Origin: Flavobacterium cheongpyeongense
GTDB taxonomy: Bacteria > Bacteroidota > Bacteroidia > Flavobacteriales > Flavobacteriaceae
DNA length: 64,000 nucleotides
Direction of reading: 5' to 3'
Assembly (NCBI RefSeq): GCF_003202435.1
Contig: NZ_QJHK01000004.1
Span: 186,001-250,000, forward strand
The position numbers were made by a program, and so were the translations under genes. The notes under the pieces were generated by a model, which was not told the origin of the DNA, ran no database searches, and saw nothing but the letters and a program-made list of their open reading frames with translations. Shown one piece after another: positions 7,556 to 17,039 of this stretch (positions are counted from its first letter, which is position 1; each line of letters starts with the position of its first letter).

Positions 7556-8766
7556 CAACCTATCTTTTAAAATCAGGATTACTGCTTTTGCTTTTTTATG
7601 CAGTATATAAATTGTGGTTAGAGAACGAAAAAATGTTCCGTTTCAACAGAGCTTATTTATTGATGAGCTTAATTTTTAGCTTTTTAATTCCGTTACAGTT
7701 GCTTTCGTTTAAACCGCTATTTAATAGTAATAAATCTTTGATTACAATTCAATTAGAGGAAATTGTTGTGCAAACAAATACCGCCATTCAGGACAAAATA
7801 AATGTTTATGAAATCCTACTTTTTGTTTTAGGTTTAACTTATATTACGGTTGCGCTGGTTTTAAGCTTTCGATTTATTTTGAACCTTTACACTTTATACC
7901 TCAGATCAAAAAAGAATAAAAGACAAATTATCAATGGTAAAAAAGTAGTTTTAATTGATGACCCGATTTTGCCGCATTCATTTTGGAATACCATTTTTGT
8001 TTATACAATCGCCTATGAAAACGGTGAAATCCCATCAGAATTAATAGCACATGAAGAAGCACATTTAGCACAAAAACATAGTTTTGATATTGTGTTTGTA
8101 GAACTTTTACAAATTGTATTTTGGTTTAATCCGTTTATTGTTTTGTATAAAAAAGCAATTAAACTCAATCATGAATTTCTGGCAGATGAAGCAGTAAACA
8201 TTGAGTTTAATTCGGTTACAGCTTACCAGAATTTATTGCTTGATATTGCTTCAAATAAAACCAGTGTTGCATTAGCGAGTAACATTAATTATTTATTAAC
8301 CAAAAAACGTTTTCTTATGATGACTAAAAAGGAATCTCCGGTTAAAATAGCTTTAAAAGTGTTTTCAGTCGCTGTAATTTTCAGTTTATTATTGTTTGTC
8401 TTTAGTACCAAAACGGCTGCTCAGGAAAGTATTAATACTCCCGAATCAGAAAAAATTGATACTAAAATAAAACAGCCTGAATTTCCCGGTGGAATGAATG
8501 AGTTTTATAAAATGGTAGGAATGAACTTTAAAACACCCGCCGAGGCAGATAAAAACAAGGCAGAAGGAATGATGAAGATTACTTTTATGGTAGAAAAAGA
8601 TGGTTCCCTAACCGATTTTAAAGTAGTAAAAGATTTGGGATATGGGCTGGCAGATGAAGCTATTCGTGTGATCAAACTTTCACCAAAATGGATTCCGGGT
8701 TCAGAAAACGGAAAACCTGTTCGCGTACTTTATACCATGCCAATAACGATTCAGCCACAGGAATAA
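7552..8766 (+). CDS. BlaR1-like M56 metallopeptidase with C-terminal TonB domain
   Basis: A 404-residue membrane protein. Hydrophobic segments at about 5-20, 35-52, 85-112 and 268-285 flank a cytoplasmic zinc site HEEAH (167-171) with the later ligand region NHEFLADEA (206-214). The C-terminal part (about 300-404) is a TonB-type energy-transducer domain (PEFPGGMNEF, then VEKDGSLTDFKVVKDLGYG and PVRVLYTMPITI). The M56 part should cleave the BlaI-family repressor on a signal. In place of the penicillin-binding sensor of BlaR1 it carries the TonB domain, a combination common in Bacteroidota. The signal is unknown. Confidence 0.9.
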   Translation: MTTYLLKSGLLLLLFYAVYKLWLENEKMFRFNRAYLLMSLIFSFLIPLQLLSFKPLFNSNKSLITIQLEEIVVQTNTAIQDKINVYEILLFVLGLTYITVALVLSFRFILNLYTLYLRSKKNKRQIINGKKVVLIDDPILPHSFWNTIFVYTIAYENGEIPSELIAHEEAHLAQKHSFDIVFVELLQIVFWFNPFIVLYKKAIKLNHEFLADEAVNIEFNSVTAYQNLLLDIASNKTSVALASNINYLLTKKRFLMMTKKESPVKIALKVFSVAVIFSLLLFVFSTKTAAQESINTPESEKIDTKIKQPEFPGGMNEFYKMVGMNFKTPAEADKNKAEGMMKITFMVEKDGSLTDFKVVKDLGYGLADEAIRVIKLSPKWIPGSENGKPVRVLYTMPITIQPQE

Positions 8767-8774
8767 ATTAAAAA

Positions 8775-8801
8775 ATCCGCTTCTAAAACTCAGAAGCGGA
8801 T
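8775..8801 (-). terminator. terminator for the saccharopine dehydrogenase-like gene
   Basis: Perfect 10-bp arms ATCCGCTTCT (8775-8784) and AGAAGCGGAT (8792-8801). The T-run is on the minus strand side, so it mainly ends the leftward gene at 8835, although it also sits just after the M56 gene. Confidence 0.85.
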
Positions 8802-8834
8802 ATTAAAAAAATTCAAAAACTAAAAATAAATCCG

Positions 8835-10199
8835 TTAAAACAAGTCCGGATTATATCCAAAATAAGGCATATTTTGTTCGTAAAAAACAACACCATAACT
8901 TTCTAATTCTTCTAAAATAGGCAAATACACCTCTTTATTGATTGGAAGCTGTACACCCGGAGTTGTAATTTTTCCATTCAAAATTAATAAAGTCGCAATA
9001 GCCACCGGTAATCCAACCGTTTTTGCCATTGCGGTATACATCTGATCTTCGCCAATGCAAACCATTTTTGAGTCGATTTGCCTTTTCTCACCGTTCAGTT
9101 CGTAACCAAATTTATGATACATCACAATCATATCCTTGTCTTCTGGTTGCAGCGTCCAGCTGTCACTAAGTATTCTTTCTAAAATCTGTGCGGGAGTTGC
9201 ATCAGGCAAATTCACTTTTTTGTTCGGATTAAATAAATCGAGTTCTAAAAGCTTGTCCCACATAATATCGTCCTGATCGATTTTTAAAATCAATCGCATT
9301 TTTATTTCGACAGAATCCGTTGGGTGATAAGGTAAAAAAGAGTTCGTAAACTGGCGGTAACTCATGTTTTCAGAATCCTCCATGATGTAGCTGTCGTCTG
9401 TCATGCCTAATTGTACAAACATATTCCATGCTTTTGAAAAACCGACTCTTCTAATTGTTCCTCTGTACAAGGTCAAGATGTCATCTAAACCATAAATCGA
9501 GCGATATTTAAGCGAATCACGGTTGGAATAGGCTTCAAATTTACCGTAGCCCTCTACTTCCAGAAACTCTGTTCGGCGAAATAGACTTCCGTAAGGAATA
9601 TATTTGTATGTGCCTTCCTGAATAAATTTTGCTGCACCGCCCTGACCTGCCAATACAACATTTCTGGGTGCCCAGGTAAATTTGTAATTCCACAAATTAT
9701 CATCTGATTCCGGAGCTACCAAACCGCCACAAAACGATTCAAAAAGAAGCATCTTGCCACCTTTTGACCTGATTTCATCAATAACTTTCATGGCACTCAT
9801 ATGATCGATTCCGGGATCAAGACCAATTTCATTCATAAAAATCAGATTTCTTTTTCTGGCTTCCTCATCCAATTCCTGCATGGCATCACTTATATAGGAA
9901 GCCGTTACGAGATGTTTTTCCAGCTCCAGACAATCTTTTGCAACTTCAATATGTAAAGAGGCCGGCAGCATCGAAATGACGATTGAAGCCTTTTCTATGA
10001 TGGCTTTTCTTTCATCAGTATCAAAAATATTAAGGGCAATTGGAGTCGCATTAGGATGTTTGTTGACTTTTTTTTCGGCCAGAGCCAAAGACAGATCGGC
10101 TACAACAATATGCAGACTTTCACTTTCTGATTTTGAAAGCAAATACCGTATCAAAGATGATGCGGATCTTCCTGCTCCCATGATTAAAATTTGCCTCAT
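8835..10199 (-). CDS. saccharopine dehydrogenase-family protein
   Basis: A 454-residue cytoplasmic NAD(P)-dependent oxidoreductase. The N-terminal Rossmann motif is ILIMGAGRSASSL (about residues 4-16), followed by a nucleotide-binding half and a large mixed C-terminal domain ('SFCGGLVAPESDDN', 'GMTDDSYIMED'). I chose the ATG at 10197-10199 because the Rossmann strand then begins at once; a further in-frame upstream start would only add seven odd residues. The family makes or splits saccharopine in lysine metabolism. The length fits the bacterial lysine/saccharopine branch, but substrate specificity is not proven. Confidence 0.85.
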   Translation of the reverse strand: MRQILIMGAGRSASSLIRYLLSKSESESLHIVVADLSLALAEKKVNKHPNATPIALNIFDTDERKAIIEKASIVISMLPASLHIEVAKDCLELEKHLVTASYISDAMQELDEEARKRNLIFMNEIGLDPGIDHMSAMKVIDEIRSKGGKMLLFESFCGGLVAPESDDNLWNYKFTWAPRNVVLAGQGGAAKFIQEGTYKYIPYGSLFRRTEFLEVEGYGKFEAYSNRDSLKYRSIYGLDDILTLYRGTIRRVGFSKAWNMFVQLGMTDDSYIMEDSENMSYRQFTNSFLPYHPTDSVEIKMRLILKIDQDDIMWDKLLELDLFNPNKKVNLPDATPAQILERILSDSWTLQPEDKDMIVMYHKFGYELNGEKRQIDSKMVCIGEDQMYTAMAKTVGLPVAIATLLILNGKITTPGVQLPINKEVYLPILEELESYGVVFYEQNMPYFGYNPDLF

Positions 10200-10324
10200 A
10201 TTTTTACATATATAACACAAACATAGTAAATTGTTGTAAAAATAACAATTTATATCCTGTGAAATTTTGTATTACCCGAAAGTAAAGTAAACCAGTTTTT
10301 TTGAAAAGTGTATTTGAAATGTTT

Positions 10325-10353
10325 TTTGTTTGTTTGAATTAAGACTATTTTTG
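10325..10353 (+). promoter_or_regulatory. promoter of the DUF423 gene
   Basis: TTTG (10325-10328), 17 bp spacer, TATTTTTG (10346-10353). Its position rules out a start at 10353 and supports the ATG at 10374. Confidence 0.65.
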
Positions 10354-10373
10354 TGATATTAAACACGAATAAA

Positions 10374-10760
10374 ATGGATAGAAAAATAATTATTACAGCA
10401 GCTGTTTTTGGAATGTTGTCGATCATTTTTGGAGCTTTTGGTGCCCATGCATTAAAGGCGGTTTTAAGCCCTGAGCAGCTGACCAGTTTTGAAACAGGAG
10501 TTCGCTACCAAATGTATCATGCTTTCTTTCTGTTTTTTGTCGCATCCAGAAAAGAGCTGTCTTTGAAAACATTAAAAGTGATCTATAATTTAGTCTTGGG
10601 AGGAGTACTTTTATTTTCAGGATCGATTTTTTTACTGACTACCAAGAATGTAACCACTATTGACTTTAAAATTATAGGATTCGTAACTCCTATTGGCGGA
10701 TTCTTATTAATCTTCGCATGGTTGGTCCTTTTGACTGCTTTTTTTAAGAAAAAATCATAA
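10374..10760 (+). CDS. DUF423-family membrane protein
   Basis: A 128-residue inner membrane protein with four hydrophobic segments. The signature AAVFGMLSIIFGAFGAHALK near the N-terminus, then TGVRYQMYHAFFLF and the glycine-rich LLFSGSIFLLT, is that of the DUF423/YgdD family. Function is unknown. The ATG at 10374 is chosen over an upstream GTG because a promoter -7 element covers the GTG. It stands alone between two unrelated genes. Confidence 0.9.
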   Translation: MDRKIIITAAVFGMLSIIFGAFGAHALKAVLSPEQLTSFETGVRYQMYHAFFLFFVASRKELSLKTLKVIYNLVLGGVLLFSGSIFLLTTKNVTTIDFKIIGFVTPIGGFLLIFAWLVLLTAFFKKKS

Positions 10761-10946
10761 AATTGATTAAAATAAATTCTATCTAAGATTTAATACTTAA
10801 TTTTGTTGTATATGTAACACGTAACTTAATTGCTGTGATTTTTTTACACTATTTAAAAGGATGGTTTAATAAAATCACAAAAAAACTGAGATACATGGCA
10901 ATTTTTAAATTGACATTTAAAGTAAATTATAACACAACAAAAATTT

Positions 10947-12551
10947 ATGGAAACGAATACACTTTTCCCGAAATCGATTTCGCTTACTAATTTAGGAATC
11001 ACTAATGCCAAAGCTCACTATCAACTATCCGCAGAAGAATTGCATGAGATTACTTTACAGTCGGGTCAGGGTGTTGAAGCTTCTACAGGTGCCTTGGCAA
11101 TAAATACAGGCGAATTTACAGGTCGTTCTCCGCAGGACCGTTTTATTGTAAAAGATGCTGTAACAGAAGATAAGGTTTGGTGGGGAAATGTAAATATTCC
11201 GTTTTCATCAGAAGCTTTCGAAAAACTATATAATAAGGTAACGCAGTTTTTATCTAATAAAGAGCTTTTTGTACGGGACTCATATGTTTGTTCTGATGCC
11301 AATTACAGGTTAAATGTTCGTGTTGTAACCGAAACGGCCTGGTCAAATTTGTTTTGTTATAATATGTTTCTTCGTCCTGAAGAATCTGAACTGGCAAACT
11401 TTACTCCTGACTGGACCGTAATCTGTGCACCAGGTTTTATGGCAGATCCTGCCGTAGACGGAACACGCCAGTCAAACTTTGCTATTCTGGACTTTACTAA
11501 AAAAGTAGCCTTAATTGGCGGTACAGGTTATACAGGAGAAATGAAAAAAGGGATTTTCTCTGCTCTTAACTTCATTTTACCTGTTTTCGAAAATACCTTA
11601 CCAATGCACTGCAGTGCTAATGTTGGAGAAGCTGGAGATACAGCTATTTTCTTCGGATTATCAGGAACAGGAAAAACTACTTTGTCTGCTGATCCTGAAC
11701 GTAAATTAATTGGTGATGATGAACACGGATGGACCAGTGAAAACACTGTTTTTAATTTTGAAGGGGGGTGTTATGCAAAAGTAATCAACTTATCTGAAGA
11801 AAATGAACCGGATATTTTCAGGGCTATCAAAAAAGGGGCGCTTTTAGAAAATGTCGTTTTTAAAGCAGGTACCAATGAAGTCGATTATGAAGATGTTTCC
11901 ATTACTCAAAATACGCGAGTGAGTTACCCAATAAACCATATCGATAATATTCAGCCGGGATCTATAGGGCATAACCCTAAAAATATATTTTTTCTGACAG
12001 CAGATTCTTTCGGAATTTTGCCTCCTATCTCAAAACTGACTCCGGGGCAGGCGGCGTACCATTTTATTTCCGGATATACCGCAAAAGTTGCCGGAACTGA
12101 AGCCGGGGTTACAGAACCACAACCTAATTTTTCTGCATGTTTCGGAGCACCATTCATGCCTTTGCATCCAACAAAATATGCTGAAATGTTAAGCAAAAAA
12201 ATGAAAGATGCCAATGTAAAAGTCTGGCTGATTAATACCGGATGGACAGGCGGAGCTTACGGAACAGGAAGCCGCATGAAACTAAAATATACCCGTGCCA
12301 TGATTACGGCAGCTCTAAAGGGAGAGCTAGATCACGTTGAGTACAAAGACCACTCAGTATTTGGAATTGCAAAACCACAATCTTGCCCGAATGTACCAAG
12401 TGAAATTTTAAATCCAAGAAATACTTGGGAAGATCCTGCGTTATATGATAAAAGGGCATTAGAATTGGCTCTGAAATTCAAAGCTAATTTTGCCAAATTT
12501 GAAGAGTTTGCCAATGCTGAAATTTTAGCAGGCGCACCTATTACAGAATAA
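10947..12551 (+). CDS. pckA: phosphoenolpyruvate carboxykinase (ATP)
   Basis: The 534-residue enzyme converts oxaloacetate and ATP to phosphoenolpyruvate, ADP and CO2 in gluconeogenesis. Visible motifs are TGRSPQDRF (58-66, substrate), GGTGYTGEMKKG (201-212), the kinase P-loop GLSGTGKTT (237-245) and LIGDDEHGW (254-262, metal and kinase-2 site), followed by the adenine region ARVSYP-like 'NTRVSYPI'. The length is normal for the ATP-dependent form. A 5' untranslated stretch of more than 100 nt with a TAATTTTG element (10798-10805) precedes it. It is monocistronic with a strong terminator. Confidence 0.97.
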   Translation: METNTLFPKSISLTNLGITNAKAHYQLSAEELHEITLQSGQGVEASTGALAINTGEFTGRSPQDRFIVKDAVTEDKVWWGNVNIPFSSEAFEKLYNKVTQFLSNKELFVRDSYVCSDANYRLNVRVVTETAWSNLFCYNMFLRPEESELANFTPDWTVICAPGFMADPAVDGTRQSNFAILDFTKKVALIGGTGYTGEMKKGIFSALNFILPVFENTLPMHCSANVGEAGDTAIFFGLSGTGKTTLSADPERKLIGDDEHGWTSENTVFNFEGGCYAKVINLSEENEPDIFRAIKKGALLENVVFKAGTNEVDYEDVSITQNTRVSYPINHIDNIQPGSIGHNPKNIFFLTADSFGILPPISKLTPGQAAYHFISGYTAKVAGTEAGVTEPQPNFSACFGAPFMPLHPTKYAEMLSKKMKDANVKVWLINTGWTGGAYGTGSRMKLKYTRAMITAALKGELDHVEYKDHSVFGIAKPQSCPNVPSEILNPRNTWEDPALYDKRALELALKFKANFAKFEEFANAEILAGAPITE

Positions 12552-12570
12552 AAGGCAATTAATTCAAACT

Positions 12571-12604
12571 AAAAAAAGCTGTTCATAACGAACAGCTTTT
12601 TTAT
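12571..12604 (+). terminator. Rho-independent terminator after pckA
   Basis: AAAAGCTGTTC (to 12584) and GAACAGCTTTT (from 12590) with ATAAC loop and T-run. Confidence 0.9.
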
Positions 12605-12678
12605 TTGGTTTCCAATCGCAGCTAAAAAATAAAATAAACACTCAACACTGTGCTGCGACTGAAAACAACACTGAAAAT

Positions 12679-13737
12679 TTATTTTTTTGCTTCGTCAATA
12701 CGTTTTTGGATTAAATCCCAGGTGTAGTAATGAAAAGTCATTCCGTTGCTCATGGCTACAAAAAGACCGTTTTTGTATTTTACCCCTAAGTTTACGCTGG
12801 TAACATCGGCACCATCACATTCGATTGTAGAGACTGGTACTTCTGCCAGTAATTGATAGCTGTTTGGGTTTCCGTTAACACCTTCCCTTGGATACACCAT
12901 AAAAGTATTTGCCTGTTGGTTTGATACCAAAATATATCCTGTTGAAGCTGTTTTTTTGTAGATGGCAATTCCTTCGTGATCTGCTTTGAAATCTTTCTGA
13001 CCAAAGAAAGCCAGTTCTTTATTATCGTTTAAAGCCGGATCTGCTTTGTATTTTCTGATTCCAACTTGTTCGTCACAGTAGTAAATTGCTCCTAATTCAT
13101 TATCAACTGCAATCGCTTCGATTTCTTTCTTTCCGCTGTAAGTTCCAAATTTGCGAACGACTTTTGCTATAGCAAATTTTCCTTTTCCAGAAAGTTCATA
13201 CTGCCATAAATAATTTCCGGATGGACCTGTTTTTCGTCCTACAATGGCAAAAATTTTCTGATCACTTGGGCGAGTGTATAAAGCAACTCCCATTGGATCG
13301 CGCAACTCCTCACCTTCAAAAACCGAAATTCCGCCATTATCGATAGGTTCTAAATCAGGTAAACTAAAAATTCTGATTCTATTTTCTTCACGTTCTGTCG
13401 TCACGGCAACGTCTACTTTTTTTCCGTCAATAATCAAACCGTAAGCGATATCAACATTATTTGGACGTTTTAGAGGAATTGACTTTTTTAGAATTTTTCC
13501 GTTTAAATCAAATGCATACAAACCTCCATCGGTATCTTTATCGGTGCCCACAATAATACTTTTAGAAGCATCCGTTGGGTGAATCCATATTGACGGATCG
13601 TCAGTATCATGAGGAAGAACTTCGGTAACTGCCGTAGGTTTTACGGCATTTGGTGCAACCGGAGCTAATTTATCATCTTTACAGGCTGTAAATAAAGCAC
13701 TTAAAAGTAAAAAAGCAAGTATAGATTTATTTTTCAT
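12679..13737 (-). CDS. beta-propeller phytase lipoprotein (3-phytase type)
   Basis: A 352-residue lipoprotein (LFTACKDD, Cys19). The mature protein matches the six-bladed BPP phytase fold: HDTDDPSIWIHP (43-54), GLYAFDLNGK, RPNNVDIAYG, a long central TGPSGNYLWQYEL blade and the DHEGIAIYKK and calcium-binding acidic residues typical of the family. It hydrolyses phytate (inositol hexakisphosphate) and releases phosphate, probably at the cell surface or in the periplasm. It lies 75 bp downstream of a TonB-dependent receptor on the same strand, a pairing that suggests uptake of phosphate-ester or inositol-phosphate material. Confidence 0.9.
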   Translation of the reverse strand: MKNKSILAFLLLSALFTACKDDKLAPVAPNAVKPTAVTEVLPHDTDDPSIWIHPTDASKSIIVGTDKDTDGGLYAFDLNGKILKKSIPLKRPNNVDIAYGLIIDGKKVDVAVTTEREENRIRIFSLPDLEPIDNGGISVFEGEELRDPMGVALYTRPSDQKIFAIVGRKTGPSGNYLWQYELSGKGKFAIAKVVRKFGTYSGKKEIEAIAVDNELGAIYYCDEQVGIRKYKADPALNDNKELAFFGQKDFKADHEGIAIYKKTASTGYILVSNQQANTFMVYPREGVNGNPNSYQLLAEVPVSTIECDGADVTSVNLGVKYKNGLFVAMSNGMTFHYYTWDLIQKRIDEAKK

Positions 13738-13812
13738 TATATCATTTTATTTAGAAAGCAATTAGACAGAGTCGTTAAACCCTGTCTAATTTAGTAATTT
13801 TAAAAACAGGTT

Positions 13813-16623
13813 TTACAAGTCTAATTTCAGTCCGAAATTGTAACGAGCCTGATAATATTCGGCTTGTTTGGTATGTGCTTCAATTCCCTGATAGTATCGC
13901 AATGGCTGGTTTGTTAAGTTGTTAGCTTCAGCAAAAAAGCGAAGTTTTGGCGTGATTTTATAAGAAGCATTCGCATCCAGAAAAAACTGTTTGTCATAAA
14001 AACTGTCATTATACGATTCAGATCCCAGTTCATCTAAATAATCAGATGTGAAGTTTGTTGAAATTCTGGCAGAGAAACGTTTGTTCTCCCATGACAATGA
14101 TCCGTTGAACATATGAGGCGCAGTTCCAGGAAGACTGATGTTGTTTCTTTCATTTCCATCTTCATCAGCAATTCCTTTTGCTTTAGATTTCGTATAAGTA
14201 TAATTCAGATAAATACCAAAACCTTTAAGAAATGCACCCGGTAAAAAGTCCAATTGACGTTGTATTGCTACTTCAAAACCATAAACATCAACGTGGTCTC
14301 CGTTTCTTGATTGTAAAAATGACCAGTTTTCACCTGCAGGAATTGGATTCACCTGAGTTGGGAAATCTGCCGCAAATTTTGAATCTGTATATTGATTATC
14401 ACTGTAGTTGTAAATAAAATCATTTAATTTTTTGTAGAAAACACCTCCGGAAATTAATCCAACCGATTTGAAATAATTCTCAACCATGAAATCATAATTG
14501 TATGAATAGGTTACATCAAGATCCGGATTACCAGCCGTAATTTCTTTATCAGCCGCAATATTGTTTACATAAGGTGCCAATGCATAATAGTTTGGTCTTG
14601 CTAATGCTGTAGTTGCTGCTGCTCTTAAAATCAAGTCTTTTGTAGCGTTATATTGAAATGAAATACTTGGTAATAAATTAGTATAAGAATTTGTCGTGTT
14701 GATCTGGCTTTCTAATTCTTCTTCATCTAAAACGCGATTTCCTGTATAATCGATGTGTGTGTTTTCAACACGGAAACCTAAAACCATTGAAAGTTTATCA
14801 TTAAAATCCTGATCCCATCTTACATAAGCAGCAGTAATTCTTTCTTTTGCATTATAGTTAACAGCTAAATATTCAGCCGGATCTGCTTCCTTATCAAACA
14901 ATGAAGCATTATTAAGATCTAAACTTCCTAAGAAATTAGCCGAGGCAAAAGTTCCTGGCACATATTTACTTCCCGGATTAAAATTTTTTCCATCAAAATA
15001 GCTGGATGGAACTTCAGATAATAATTCCATTCCGTCGTTTATTGGTTCGTAAGCGTAGAAATTGTTGTTTCTTTCTTTTTCTTTCAAACGAAGTCTAAGA
15101 CCTGTTCTCAATCTTCCTTTTTCACCTGCAATTACAGAGAAAGGAAAACGGATATTGACTTTTGCACCAAATTCGCTTTCGCTTGTTTCATCTGTGTTTT
15201 CTGTAACCGAATCAAATTTAAATTTATCCGTAGATTCTCCCTCTGTTGTCAGCAGCGGAAATCTTGGATCAGATAAATCCTGAAACATATCCAGACCTTT
15301 CTGACGGTACTCTATATAACGTTCCTCCGGGCGATATTCTCTGGCTTTTGCATAGTTGGCAGACCAGTCTAAATCTAATTTCGAATTGATTAAGTGTTCT
15401 CCTCGTATGGAATAATTTTGAACACGCTGATCTTCTAGTCTTCTGTTTTTGTTTCGGTCGTTATCAGCTCCACCTTTTGTCTGGCGTCTTACACGTCCTT
15501 CAAAGCCAATGATTTCTTCTCCATTGTAAATTGGCTCAATATTATCATAAGTAGTTCTGAAACGGTTTTCCCTGTCATCTCTCCAGTTGTAGATTGCATT
15601 GGCAAAAATGCTGTTGTTTTCATTAAATTTATAATCCAAAGCAATAGATCCGCTTCGTCGAATACGTTGTACATCGTATTTTCTAACCTGAGATGCCTGT
15701 AAAAACTCATTCCCAAAATCGTCTTTTACCCATTCGTTTTCGATGTTGTCTGATCCATAATCTACATTATTGTACGATCCGCTGAAAACAGCTCCCAGTT
15801 TGTTGTCTAAGAAACGATTACCATAAACCAGTCCTGCTGTATAAGAAGCTTTTTCGCGAATTGGAAGATACCCCCCTGCTAATGTTGCTGAGATTCTTTC
15901 TCCATTTGGAGTTGCTCTTGTTACTAAATTTACAGAACCTCCAATCGCATCAGCATCCATGTCAGATGTCAATGTTTTATTTACTTCGATAGTCGAAATC
16001 ATATCTGAAGGAATCAAATCCATCTGTACATTTCGGTTGTCCCCTTCTGCAGACGGAATTCGGTCACCATTCAAGGTTACAGAGTTTAAGGAAGGAGCCA
16101 AACCTCTAATGATGATATTACGCGCTTCCCCCTGATCATTTTGCATGGTGATACCCGGAACACGTTTTAATGCATCTCCCACATTGGCATCCGGAAAACG
16201 GCCTACCTGATCTGATGAAATTACGTTTCCTATATTTTTGCTGTTTTTTTGCTGGTTCAGTGCTTTTGCCTGACCTTTTAAGATGTCTCCCACTACCACC
16301 TCATTCAATTCTGTTCCAGAAGTTTTAAGTGCAAAATCGATTACGTTGTTTTTACCCTGTTCGACTGTGATTTCCTGAGTAGTGGCTGTATATCCAATAT
16401 ATTTTACTGTTACCTGATACGTTCCAACATTAATATTAAGCAATTCAAACCGTCCGTTATAGTCGGATACAGTGTATTTGTTTTCACCTAGAATTTGAAT
16501 CATAGCTCCAGGCAGAGGCAGTTTGTCATCAGCGTCTAAGACCTTTCCTGATATGATTGCTTTTTGGGCATAGCCCGTCAGCGTTAATAAAAATAGCATT
16601 GCAGCCACATATAAATTTTTCAT
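13813..16623 (-). CDS. TonB-dependent receptor, probable phytate-linked outer membrane transporter
   Basis: A 936-residue outer membrane receptor. After a signal peptide (ends TGYAQ, about residue 19) comes a CarboxypepD_reg-like beta-sandwich (about 22-105, SGKVLDADDKLPLPGAMIQI), then the plug domain (GRFPDANVGDALKRVPGI and GLAPSLNSVTLNGDRIPS) and a 22-strand barrel ending ARYNFGLKLDL. I start at the ATG 16621-16623 because the signal peptide begins there; the open frame extends 63 codons further up without plausible signal features. Genes of this TBDR type usually import specific ligands. The adjacent phytase makes an organophosphate ligand the best guess. Confidence 0.9.
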   Translation of the reverse strand: MKNLYVAAMLFLLTLTGYAQKAIISGKVLDADDKLPLPGAMIQILGENKYTVSDYNGRFELLNINVGTYQVTVKYIGYTATTQEITVEQGKNNVIDFALKTSGTELNEVVVGDILKGQAKALNQQKNSKNIGNVISSDQVGRFPDANVGDALKRVPGITMQNDQGEARNIIIRGLAPSLNSVTLNGDRIPSAEGDNRNVQMDLIPSDMISTIEVNKTLTSDMDADAIGGSVNLVTRATPNGERISATLAGGYLPIREKASYTAGLVYGNRFLDNKLGAVFSGSYNNVDYGSDNIENEWVKDDFGNEFLQASQVRKYDVQRIRRSGSIALDYKFNENNSIFANAIYNWRDDRENRFRTTYDNIEPIYNGEEIIGFEGRVRRQTKGGADNDRNKNRRLEDQRVQNYSIRGEHLINSKLDLDWSANYAKAREYRPEERYIEYRQKGLDMFQDLSDPRFPLLTTEGESTDKFKFDSVTENTDETSESEFGAKVNIRFPFSVIAGEKGRLRTGLRLRLKEKERNNNFYAYEPINDGMELLSEVPSSYFDGKNFNPGSKYVPGTFASANFLGSLDLNNASLFDKEADPAEYLAVNYNAKERITAAYVRWDQDFNDKLSMVLGFRVENTHIDYTGNRVLDEEELESQINTTNSYTNLLPSISFQYNATKDLILRAAATTALARPNYYALAPYVNNIAADKEITAGNPDLDVTYSYNYDFMVENYFKSVGLISGGVFYKKLNDFIYNYSDNQYTDSKFAADFPTQVNPIPAGENWSFLQSRNGDHVDVYGFEVAIQRQLDFLPGAFLKGFGIYLNYTYTKSKAKGIADEDGNERNNISLPGTAPHMFNGSLSWENKRFSARISTNFTSDYLDELGSESYNDSFYDKQFFLDANASYKITPKLRFFAEANNLTNQPLRYYQGIEAHTKQAEYYQARYNFGLKLDL

Positions 16624-16760
16624 TGTGATTTTGGTTTGATTTTGGTGCGAAACTATAACCTTAATATTATTAAAACCTGTGAAAAAAATTAATATACTGT
16701 TATGATTGAGTGTTTCAAAGCAAAAAATAGTAATGTTTATGTAACATTGAAATAGCAGGT

Positions 16761-16915
16761 CCATTGAGTAATTAGTGATTAGTTTAATGTGTGAGTTATT
16801 CACGAATAACATTGTAGTTTTTATAAAGACCTGAATTTAGATAGCTAAATGAATTTTCTTTCTTATTCGATAAACAAAAAACTAATCACTAATCACTTAT
16901 TACTAATTACTATGG
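16761..16915. repeat. imperfect inverted repeat upstream of the receptor gene
   Basis: 16771-16785 and 16879-16893 are perfect 15-bp reverse complements (ATTAGTGATTAGTTT). A second outer arm, CCAT(TG)AGTAATTAGT against ACTAATTACTATGG (16902-16915), extends it. The right side carries one extra TAATAAGTG unit, so the arms look built from repeated 'TAATCACTAATCAC' units. Confidence 0.7.
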
Positions 16916-17039
16916 ACTTAAAACAATTAAAAAACACCAAATAATTGATTCACAAGTAAAAACAAATCAACTATTTAGCTTCCAATTAAATTTTTGGCGT
17001 TAAATTTGCCTTATCATCATTAATCAAAAATCATCAATC

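Noticed and set aside
11951..12214. Antisense open frame inside pckA
   Set aside because: It mirrors the codon pattern of pckA, and similar shadows occur across the gene; no start signal or homology.
16624..16812. 63-codon N-terminal extension of the TonB-dependent receptor
   Set aside because: The signal peptide begins at 16623; the extension is not signal-like and is likely untranslated leader.
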